Positions 54,864-63,200 of a stretch of DNA of 64,000 bases are shown here, in pieces. The stretch is from Ignavibacteriales bacterium (GTDB lineage: Bacteria; Bacteroidota; Ignavibacteria; UBA10030). Where the stretch lies: NCBI GenBank assembly GCA_026390575.1, contig JAPLFR010000001.1:402837-466836 (forward strand). Reading direction: 5' to 3'. A program made the position numbers and the translations under genes. The notes under the pieces are model-generated. The model was not told the origin of the DNA, did no database searches, and worked only from the letters and a program-made list of their open reading frames with translations. Numbering within the stretch: the first letter of the stretch is position 1; each line of letters starts with the position of its first letter.

Positions 54864-55075
54864 ATATCAGTTCTTGAGACAAAAACATCTGTCGCAAGCG
54901 ATAACACTCCGCTCGTTCTTGCGATTACCGAATAAATCTTTTTACACGTTCGCCTCTCTTCCACACAACAGTGAATTATCAACGAACGCACCACAGCGTC
55001 AAGGTCAAGAGAATCCTCGATTGAAAAAACGTTGCGATTATGTAAGGTGAACTTTGTTGAGCTGAATATTTTTAT

Positions 55076-57265
55076 TTATTTTGAATGAAGCACGAAGACG
55101 CCATTCCAGTCGGACTGAGGCGGGGAGATTTGGTAAAGTTTCATCCGTTCGATGTAGAGCAGACACACCGGGTCATCTGGAATTTTTTGCGTCGCATGTT
55201 CCATATATGCAATACCTTCATCCCAACGGCGCTCTCGATATGATTTCAACCCTTCAGCATATATCTCAAGGAAATATTTCATTTTATCAGTTATCGGCTT
55301 ATCGGCGAGATTGATCAATTCATAGATTCGGGTCGGCTCAGTTTTTCCAACAACCTGAACGCGATCTACTTCGCGGGCAACGACACGTTTTGCTACTTGT
55401 TGATACGTTGTTTCGCTGATAAGAATACATGTGCCGTACTGTTTATTTGCACCCTCTAATCGCGAGGCAAGATTGACCGGATCTCCAATTGCTGTATAAC
55501 TTTGTCTTTGCTCAGATCCCATGTTTCCAACCGTACATGTCCCCGTGTTAACCCCGATACGCTGCCTGACTTCCACATTACCAATTTTGTACAGTTTTGG
55601 CTGCAATCGTTCGAGTCGATACTGCATTTCAAGTGCTGACACGCAAGCGTGGAACGTAGCGTTCTCATCTTTCAGGGGTGCTCCCCAAAATGCCATAATC
55701 GCATCACCAATGAATTTATCGACGGTGCCTTGATGCTTGAGTATAACATTTGTCATATCAGTCATATAGACATTGAGAAGTTTGACGAGTGTTTCGTCAT
55801 CTACTTTTTCTGAAATGGTAGAAAATCCTTTTATATCGGAAAAGAGGATGGATATCTCACGCTTTTCACCGCCAAGTTTAACAAGTTGTGGATCGTTAAT
55901 GAGTATATCGACAATGGTACTATCGACATAACGTCCGAACAGATCGGTAATCATTTTCCGCTGACGACCTTCGGTTGCAGCGCGAAAAGCAATGGTTGAA
56001 ACAAAACATAAGGAGAATGCAAACAACGGTTCGGCAATATGGAACAAAACGTTGAAAAATGCGAATGCACTATAAGCGAAGATGGAATAGAGTACTGCAA
56101 CCAAGAGAAGGATTCCAACTCCAGCACGCATCTTCCACGTATGTGCAACGAATCCGATTGCCAAAGTGATCAGAGCAAGAATGGAGAATTGAATCCATGC
56201 GTGCGCCGGAATTAAAAATCTGTTGGTGGCGATCATGTCATAAATGTTTGCATGAGTAAAGAATCCAGCTGATGATTCTTCAAGCGGGTTTGCATAGTAA
56301 TCACCCACCGAACGGATAGTCGGACCTATAATGCAAACTTTATTTTTAAATTGATCAAAGAATTTTTCATTCCCTTGTTTAGCTGCTGCGAGTATATCAA
56401 ATAAGGATACAGAAGGAAGTTGGCTTCCCTTTCCGATATAGTTAATACGAACTTCACCCCACAATCCTGTGTGAATTTCCATTGTGCCTGCTCTGACTAT
56501 AGTTCCATCGTCAGTATCTTCGAAGGAAATGTCTTTTGGATCAATCTTCAATACATACATTGCCAACGTCATTCCGAGAGATGGATAGAGTCGTTCAGCG
56601 TATTCTACGAATAAAGGAGTTGAGCGAATAATTCCATCTAATGTATCGGGAATAAGCAATACATGTCCGATGCCGGTCGAAACTTCAGCCAATTCAAGAA
56701 ATGGATAATCGTTGATGATTGGTGCGCGTGGGAAATGATTCAGATATGGAGCTGGAATTCCAAAACGTCCTATGATGTAATGTGCAGCGCTGTCTACATC
56801 GCGACGACTGACGTGTTGTCTCTCTGTTGATGAAGGAACATATGGACCAATAACTTGAAATGTCCCTTGTGCTTGTTTCAAGTATTCTACTAACAAAATA
56901 TTTTGCATTGTATCGACATCTTTTTTGGGAGGAAGAGGAACGTCAAGTGCGACGGCTTTTGCACCTGAATTACTGAGAAGTGTCATGACGGCACCGTATT
57001 GATCACGGGGTATAGGCCACCCAAGCAATTTATCTGTGTAATCGTCAATTTTGACCATGATGATGTCATTGCCGTACGGTCTTACGCCGCGTGCACGCAT
57101 GAGCATATCACATCCACGCTGTTCTATCGCTTGAAAGAGGTTTGTTCCTAAAGAAGGAAGGAACGATGTATTGAAAAAAAGTTCTGCGAGTAGAATAGTC
57201 CCTACAGCAAAGATGAAACCGTAATACTTTTTGAGACCTGCTTTAACGATCGTGGATGGATTCAT
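55076..57265 (-). CDS. CHASE2-domain class III adenylate/guanylate cyclase
   Basis: A 729-residue sensor cyclase. An N-terminal helix precedes an extracytoplasmic CHASE2 domain (about 40-350; MVKIDDYTDKLLGWPIPR, GYYANPLE-like ending). Three transmembrane helices lie at about 355-425. A class III cyclase domain occupies about 460-660, with metal-binding aspartates in LFSDIKGFS and FIGDAIMAFWG and AIGDPVNLASRLEG. The Asp in GDPVN favours ATP as substrate, so cAMP is the probable product; guanylate specificity is not excluded. A short C-terminal tail with a TPR-like stretch follows. Signal unknown. It is convergent with the fibre genes. Confidence 0.9.
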   Translation of the reverse strand: MNPSTIVKAGLKKYYGFIFAVGTILLAELFFNTSFLPSLGTNLFQAIEQRGCDMLMRARGVRPYGNDIIMVKIDDYTDKLLGWPIPRDQYGAVMTLLSNSGAKAVALDVPLPPKKDVDTMQNILLVEYLKQAQGTFQVIGPYVPSSTERQHVSRRDVDSAAHYIIGRFGIPAPYLNHFPRAPIINDYPFLELAEVSTGIGHVLLIPDTLDGIIRSTPLFVEYAERLYPSLGMTLAMYVLKIDPKDISFEDTDDGTIVRAGTMEIHTGLWGEVRINYIGKGSQLPSVSLFDILAAAKQGNEKFFDQFKNKVCIIGPTIRSVGDYYANPLEESSAGFFTHANIYDMIATNRFLIPAHAWIQFSILALITLAIGFVAHTWKMRAGVGILLLVAVLYSIFAYSAFAFFNVLFHIAEPLFAFSLCFVSTIAFRAATEGRQRKMITDLFGRYVDSTIVDILINDPQLVKLGGEKREISILFSDIKGFSTISEKVDDETLVKLLNVYMTDMTNVILKHQGTVDKFIGDAIMAFWGAPLKDENATFHACVSALEMQYRLERLQPKLYKIGNVEVRQRIGVNTGTCTVGNMGSEQRQSYTAIGDPVNLASRLEGANKQYGTCILISETTYQQVAKRVVAREVDRVQVVGKTEPTRIYELINLADKPITDKMKYFLEIYAEGLKSYRERRWDEGIAYMEHATQKIPDDPVCLLYIERMKLYQISPPQSDWNGVFVLHSK

Positions 57266-57500
57266 AAAGTCTGCCTTTTTTGGTATGTACTACGGAGGAT
57301 TCTTTAAAATATAATTGTTGCTAATCTAACAAGGTGCCAGACGAAATGCAACCGTAACCTTAATATTGCTATATTTGTGTTGAAGCGACATCTTTGAGAT
57401 TATTATGAATCTTTGGTTTCCCTTGACATAGGGGTAATTTCTTGTTAAGATTTCGTTATATGAGAAAGTGTGAATAATTGAAGAGAGAGGAAAGAAAAGA

Positions 57501-58133
57501 ATGACAATCTGTAAATATTTTGAAAAATCAATAGTACTTGGAATATTCACAGGTATTCTCATAATCTCAAATGTATCAGTTTCAGCAGGTGCCGGCAATC
57601 CAGCTGCATCTTCGAATATATATAGACGTGATTCCCTCAAGGTGGGCAGCGTAGCTCCATCTTTCGTTATGCGGGATCTTCTCACGGATAATGCCGTTTT
57701 TCTGCGCGATTACACGGGCGAGACTCTTCGTGATTCTTGGAAAAATAAAAACCGTTATGTTGTTGTTCTGAGTTTTTGGGCAACGTGGTGCCAGCCATGT
57801 AAAGTTGAGATCCCTCTTCTTGAAAAAATATCTGAGGAAATGAAGAATGAACCTATAAAATTCTTTCTTATCAACACCATGGAGAAATCCGAATTAAACG
57901 AAGATACGATCCGACAGGTATACATGTCGAGGGGGTACAATGTGCAATGTCTTCTCGATCCGGCAACGCGGTTTGCGCAGCTCTACACGGTGCATGGACT
58001 GCCCATGATTGTTGTCATAGATAAATTTGGAATTGTGCGCAAGATCAACCGCGGATATAATGAAAATTTCCATATTGAACTTGAAAAACTGATCAAAGAG
58101 TTGGTACAAGAGAAGGTTGGTACTAAAAAATAA
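57501..58133 (+). CDS. Exported TlpA-like thioredoxin-fold protein
   Basis: A 210-residue protein with a signal peptide (about residues 10-30) and a thioredoxin fold with the active site FWATWCQPCKVEIP (CQPC). Also seen are VGSVAPSFVMRDL at the start of the domain and the cis-proline region VHGLPMIVVIDK. TlpA/ResA-type proteins reduce disulfides or deliver thiol groups in the periplasm. GAGAGGAAAG precedes the ATG. It begins a plus-strand run with the two CsgG/LpoB-like genes. Confidence 0.85.
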   Translation: MTICKYFEKSIVLGIFTGILIISNVSVSAGAGNPAASSNIYRRDSLKVGSVAPSFVMRDLLTDNAVFLRDYTGETLRDSWKNKNRYVVVLSFWATWCQPCKVEIPLLEKISEEMKNEPIKFFLINTMEKSELNEDTIRQVYMSRGYNVQCLLDPATRFAQLYTVHGLPMIVVIDKFGIVRKINRGYNENFHIELEKLIKELVQEKVGTKK

Positions 58134-58196
58134 AACCGAGCATCCTGAATTCATCATTCAAAAATCTATACTCATCTACCTGCAGAGAGGTGCACG

Positions 58197-58697
58197 ATGT
58201 GCCGAACTGTTGTATGTTGTTTTGTCATTTCTTTTATTCTTCTCGGATGTGCTGCACCCGAACAAGTTGTTAAAAAACCAAAGATGAACTGCGGTATACT
58301 CCCTTTTGAATCGCGAGCTGGTATGAAAGCCGGCGAAGCAGAAAGCGTGATGGATATGCTTGCAGCAGCGCTTCAGAAAACGGAACGGTTTACTGTTATC
58401 GATAGAAAACATTTAACTGCAGTTTTAATTGAACAAGGATTTCAATCTGCACAGGAAGATGGAAATGGGATGGCGAAGGCGGCGAAAATTCTTGCAATAC
58501 ATCACATGTTCTCCGGTTCCATCGGCAAACTTGGCGATAAGTACGTGCTCAATCTTAAGATGATTGATGTTGGAACTTCCGAGGTTGTTCTTGCCATCTC
58601 AAGAACGTATGATGATGATCTTGAAGATATTGGTGATGAATTTTTACCAAATGTCGTAAAAGAAATTCTGGTGGCTCTTGATGGCCCGCAGAAATAA
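58197..58697 (+). CDS. CsgG/LpoB-like lipoprotein
   Basis: A 166-residue outer-membrane-type lipoprotein: lipobox LLGC with the lipidated cysteine at residue 18. The rest has the CsgG/LpoB-like alpha/beta fold: CGILPFESRAG, FTVIDRKHLTAVLIEQGF, AKAAKILAIHHMFSGSIGKL, VLNLKMIDVGTSEVV. Homologous folds include the curli secretion pore CsgG and the PBP activator LpoB. Only the shared domain is certain; function unknown. GAGAGG precedes the ATG. A paralogue follows 146 bp later. Confidence 0.75.
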   Translation: MCRTVVCCFVISFILLGCAAPEQVVKKPKMNCGILPFESRAGMKAGEAESVMDMLAAALQKTERFTVIDRKHLTAVLIEQGFQSAQEDGNGMAKAAKILAIHHMFSGSIGKLGDKYVLNLKMIDVGTSEVVLAISRTYDDDLEDIGDEFLPNVVKEILVALDGPQK

Positions 58698-58843
58698 TGA
58701 AATCCTGGAAGAATTGTGATAGTCCTGGGAGAGTTTGAGCATAGGACAAACGATTTAATTTCAACTTGAAAGATTATTTAAAACTAATGAAATTATAATT
58801 ATATCCATCGCGCTTTACATCAGTAATACAGGAGGGGGTTCGC

Positions 58844-59536
58844 ATGCGAATGAATTACTTTTTGGCGCCCGCACTTATCCGATTTGTTCTTGTCTTCTTT
58901 CTTTCTTTTAGCATCGTACCAACAGCAGTAAGCCGACAGATGAAACCATCTCAGGCTCATCCAAAAATCAATATAGCCGTCCTTGATTTCGATGCACGCG
59001 GCGGAATCTCGAAGGAAGAAGCGGCATCGCTCTCCGATATTTTCCAGTCCCGGCTCGTCGAGTTCGGTGAATTCAATGTTGTTGATCGCAGCCGGATCAA
59101 AGTTATTTTACAGGAACAGGGATTCCAGCAGTCTGAAGCGTGCTCGCAGGTTGAATGCATTGTAGAAGCGGGCAAGATTTTGAAGGTAGAGAGAATGTTT
59201 GCCGGCACGATTGGCAAGATAGGACGCGTGTATAATGTGAACATACAGCTTATTGATATAGCAACTTCACAGATTATTCAGAATAAAAGCCGCCAGCATT
59301 CAGGCGAAGTTGATGAACTTGCAACGGAGATCGTGCCCGATATGGCAAAGGAGATGGCGGAAGGGATGACGGGAAAAGAATTGCGGGTAAGTTCCATGAG
59401 TAAGGGTAGTAGTTCATGGATGTGGTATGTAGGTGGAGCGCTAGTAGCAGGAGGTGCAGCAGTGTTTCTGTTAAAACCAGGTTCTAGTGGAACTCCACCG
59501 CCTGAAGCATTGCCGGCTTCGCCAGAATTTCCATAA
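58844..59536 (+). CDS. Exported CsgG/LpoB-like protein with C-terminal helix
   Basis: A 230-residue paralogue of the preceding gene. After a signal peptide (about 1-30) comes the same domain: INIAVLDFDARGGIS, FNVVDRSRIKVILQEQGFQ, MFAGTIGKIGRVYNVNIQLIDI (in part). Two extra cysteines (EACSQVEC) sit in the loop. A predicted membrane helix near the C-terminus (WMWYVGGALVAGGAAVFLL) and a proline-rich tail are unlike the first copy. It lacks a lipobox. AGGAGGGGG precedes the start. A REP hairpin follows 12 bp after the stop. Confidence 0.72.
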   Translation: MRMNYFLAPALIRFVLVFFLSFSIVPTAVSRQMKPSQAHPKINIAVLDFDARGGISKEEAASLSDIFQSRLVEFGEFNVVDRSRIKVILQEQGFQQSEACSQVECIVEAGKILKVERMFAGTIGKIGRVYNVNIQLIDIATSQIIQNKSRQHSGEVDELATEIVPDMAKEMAEGMTGKELRVSSMSKGSSSWMWYVGGALVAGGAAVFLLKPGSSGTPPPEALPASPEFP

Positions 59537-59548
59537 AAAAAGAAAGGA

Positions 59549-59581
59549 AGATATGACAAGTCTATAAGACTTGTCATATCT
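59549..59581. repeat. REP hairpin 1, upstream of RAYT
   Basis: AGATATGACAAGTCT (59549-59563) and AGACTTGTCATATCT (59567-59581) are perfect 15-bp arms around a 3-nt loop (ATA). The GACAAGTCT core is shared with copies at 59783 and 60183. The RAYT start is 9 bp away. Confidence 0.9.
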
Positions 59582-59590
59582 AGAAAAGGA

Positions 59591-60172
59591 ATGGAACTAG
59601 AACAAGGCAAATATTACCACATTTACAATCGTGGTAATAACCGTGAGAACTTGTTTTACGAAAATCGGAATTATGATTACTTCCTACAACAGTACACAAA
59701 ACATATTGTTCCTATTGCGGAAACATTTGCCTATTGCCTGATGAAAAATCATTTCCATGTGTTGGTACGAATTAAGGATGATAGACTTGACAAGTCTCAA
59801 AGACTTGTCAAGTCTAGTTTGGTAACAAATAAATTTAGGAATTTCTTCATTAGTTACGCGAAGGCAATTAATAAGGCGTACGGACAGACAGGCGCGTTAT
59901 TCCAACGCCCTTTCGGTCGGCGTGAAGTTACATCAAATGAGTACTTTGCTTGGCTCGTTCATTACATTCATTTTAATCCACAAAAACATGGTTTTGTCAA
60001 AAATTTTCAGACGTATTTATATTCATCATATTCAATCATTCATTCAGGACAATCAAACGTTGTTGATCGAGATAAGGTGCTTGAATGGTTTGGCGGTAAA
60101 GAAGCTTTTATAGAATTTCATAATCAGATGACAAATGAATTTGCAATTATGAATTTAATCGATGAAGATTAA
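59591..60172 (+). CDS. REP-associated tyrosine transposase (RAYT)
   Basis: A 193-residue Y1-type nuclease of the IS200-like/RAYT group. The start KYYHIYNRGNNRENLF and MKNHFHVLVR (H54-F55-H56, the HUH metal site) are typical, as is the catalytic tyrosine Y125 in VHYIHFNPQKHG. RAYTs cut and move REP hairpins. The gene is flanked by two 33-bp REP hairpins and contains a third in frame (residues 65-75), all of one sequence family, so it is a self-contained REP system. The start ATG 59591 is very close to an AAAAGG, giving weak initiation. Confidence 0.93.
   Translation: MELEQGKYYHIYNRGNNRENLFYENRNYDYFLQQYTKHIVPIAETFAYCLMKNHFHVLVRIKDDRLDKSQRLVKSSLVTNKFRNFFISYAKAINKAYGQTGALFQRPFGRREVTSNEYFAWLVHYIHFNPQKHGFVKNFQTYLYSSYSIIHSGQSNVVDRDKVLEWFGGKEAFIEFHNQMTNEFAIMNLIDED
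59783..59815. repeat. REP hairpin 2, inside the RAYT gene
   Basis: AGACTTGACAAGTCT (59783-59797) and AGACTTGTCAAGTCT (59801-59815) are perfect 15-bp arms with a CAA loop. At 33 bp (11 codons) it keeps the frame and encodes RLDKSQRLVKS in the loop between the HUH motif and the helix with VTNKFRNFF. Confidence 0.9.
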
Positions 60173-60182
60173 ATAGATAAAT

Positions 60183-60215
60183 AGATTTGACAAGTCTTGC
60201 AGACTTGTCAAATCT
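60183..60215. repeat. REP hairpin 3, downstream of RAYT
   Basis: AGATTTGACAAGTCT (60183-60197) and AGACTTGTCAAATCT (60201-60215), perfect 15-bp arms, TGC loop. Placed 10 bp after the RAYT stop, mirroring hairpin 1. Confidence 0.9.
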
Positions 60216-60242
60216 AGAGAAGGCAGGAAAAAAGGGGATTAT

Positions 60243-63200
60243 ATGAAGACATTTGATACCGACCAATCAAATTTAGTTGGAAACCTTCCGAGAGTAACAA
60301 ACAAATTCACCGGTAACCTTGTCAAGGTTGATAGGAAACCTTCGCAAGGTAACACAGTGAAGACACAGAAACCTTGCGAAGGTGACTCGAGAACCTTGAC
60401 AAGGTTCTCCGTAAAATTCTTTTTGTTTCTTTTCTTTATTCCAGCAGTTCTTTTATGTCAAGTTCAGAAGTCAGAAAAGTATGAGTTGCGAAAAGAGCAA
60501 GTTTATTCCACACCGCAGTTAGCAGGATCAAATGCAACTACCAAACCGTATTTCCAACCGATGACCAAATCTGCTGCCTTCAATTCAAATGTCAGGCCTA
60601 TGGATATCAAGAGCGAATCGGTGTCGAACGAGGCACCAATATCAAATGCGGTACTCTCTGCAAAAATCAGCAAGTCCATGAGTATGACGCCGCAGGGAAT
60701 AGTGTATAACGGTATTGATAATCAATTCTCTCCACAGATCGCCGTCGATGGGAACGAAATGTTTACAGCTTTTGTGAATAATGACACAACAGGCGGATAT
60801 CCGTACGGCAAAGTTTCAATTTACAAATCCACCGATGGAGGAACGTCATGGACCAAATGGACCTCAATTTTTAGTTCAGCAGCATCTCTTGAAAATCCAA
60901 AGATTTGCCTTGCCGGCAATCAGGTAATTATCTCCTTCATCTATGTTCAGTATTTAGGAACATATAGATTTGATCGAACGACTAAAGATGGTCTATTCAC
61001 ATATGTTTCGTCTCCTACAATTACAGCAACAGATTATGTTGTTGGTCAACAACTCTGTACAGACGCAGTGCAGTATCCAACAACCCCATATATCTATCTA
61101 ACGTACCTTTTCCGACAATCGGATGGAAGTACGGCAGTGTTATTTAGTAGATCGATAGACACAGCACGAACATGGGAAGACTATCAATCTTTAGGATATA
61201 CAACGCCTGCATTAAGTACACCGACTGTAGGTATGGATTTTGGTTCTAGTGGACTATTTGTTTCCTATTTAGGAAGCGGCACCAACACTGGCACCATCAT
61301 GATACGAAAATCGACAATCTACGGTTCTGGAAGTAGCTGGTCGTCCGAAGTTTCAATTCCGTTAAATGTGAACGGCGGACCCAATGCTAAAATAGGACCG
61401 TTGGTTTCCACTGTCGGCCTACGTGTTGCTATCGTCTATCAATATGATTATTCCAATAATGCTGTGGACTACAAAACAGCAACTGATTTTGATATCAATG
61501 GTCTTCTTTCTTCAGATGGTGGAGTTACTTGGAGGGAAGTCCTTGTTGCCGGATCTTCCTCGAATGAAATTCTCCCAACGATAACCCATGATGTTGATTT
61601 CAGTTTCTATGTTGGTTTTATGCGGAATAACAGAATGTGTGTTGCTATGGCCGGGAATGAGCTCGCCTTCTCTACTCCTGACAGTTCCAGCAGCACCAAT
61701 GCAAGCATGAATTATTTTCCGGGAATTGCTGGAAGTTCCATATCTGGAACCAGGCAGGCGTATGCAGTATGGACAGGGATAAATACAGATGCGGATATTT
61801 ACAATTCCGTGGTATCGTTAAAAATTCCGCCGCTCAGTCCAACCAATTTAATAACAACAGCCGCTTCGGCTTCGCAGGTCAATCTGATCTGGACGGATAA
61901 TTCTTCAGATGAAACGGGATTTCGCATCAAGTGGAGTACTAGTGCGAGTAGCGTGTATACAAATTCTGCGACTGTTGGTGCAAATATTTCATCATATCAG
62001 GTTACAGGATTAAATCCATCGACGCAGTATGATTTTTTTGTTCAAGCATATAATGCTAATGGAAATTCACCAGGTGCAGTTGGCAGCGCAACAACATCTT
62101 CATCCGGTAATCCTCCCACAATCACTTCTTTTTCTCCAACCTCCGGACCCATTGGCACAACGGTAACAATCACCGGCACAAACTTCAGCGCTACGGCATC
62201 CAATAATATTGTGTTCTTTGGCGGTATAAAGGCATCTGTGACCAATGCAACGGCAACATCACTGGCCGTCACTGTGCCATCCGGAGCTGTTTATGCCCCG
62301 ATTACCGTGACAACAAATAATCTCAGCGCATCATCCAGATTATTCTATACACCGACATTTTCCGGTAACTGGAGCCTTACTTCAACATCGTTTGCCGCGA
62401 AAACGGACGTGAACACCACCGGCCAGTCCTTTAGCGTTGCTGAAGGCGACCTTGACGGAGACGGCAAACTGGATCTCGTTGCGTCAAATTATTCAGGCGG
62501 TTCTGTTTCTGTTTTCCTTAACACAAGCAGCAGTGGCTCTATTACCTATGCTACAAAAGTAGATTTCAATACAGGAAATGCACCGTATACTGTCGCATTG
62601 GGAGATATAGACGGAGACGGCAAACTGGATATTGTCACCACCAATAATAGTAGCAATACAATATCTGTTCTCAGGAATACCAGTACACCCGGTAATTTAT
62701 CTTTTGCCTCTAATGTAGACTTTGCCATGGGTTCCAATCCATGGGGCGTTGCACTGGCCGACCTGGATGGAGATGGCAAGCTGGATGTTATCGCTTCGGG
62801 GAATGGTAGTAATATTTCGGTTCTTCGCAATACAAGTTCTGTCGGCACTATTTCATTTGCAGCATTTCAATCGTTTGGAACAAATGTGTATGCTTGGACT
62901 CTTGCCGTAGGCGATTTTGATGGAGATGGAAAAATAGATGTTGCCGCAGCAAGTTGCGTGAACAGCATTGTTTCTGTTTTTAGAAACACAAGCGCGGTCG
63001 GCTCTATTTCATTGGCGACAAATTCCGATTACTCGATCAACAGCACTGGCAGTGCTGTTGCTATTGGAGATTTGGATGGAGATGGGAAACTGGATATAGT
63101 GGCTGGAACATCCTCCTCAAACACACAACTATCCGTTCTTCTTAATACAAGCTCAAGCGGCGCTATTTCGTTTGCCTCAAAAGTCGGATTTACAGGAACC

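Noticed and set aside
54566..54994. Minus-strand frame of 142 codons opposite the short pilin-like gene
   Set aside because: Composition follows the complement of the plus-strand repeats, and no family motif is visible. The plus strand has the signal peptide.
54847..55050. Plus-strand frame of 67 codons overlapping the short pilin-like gene
   Set aside because: It is a shifted frame with arginine-rich composition, no ribosome site and no family feature.
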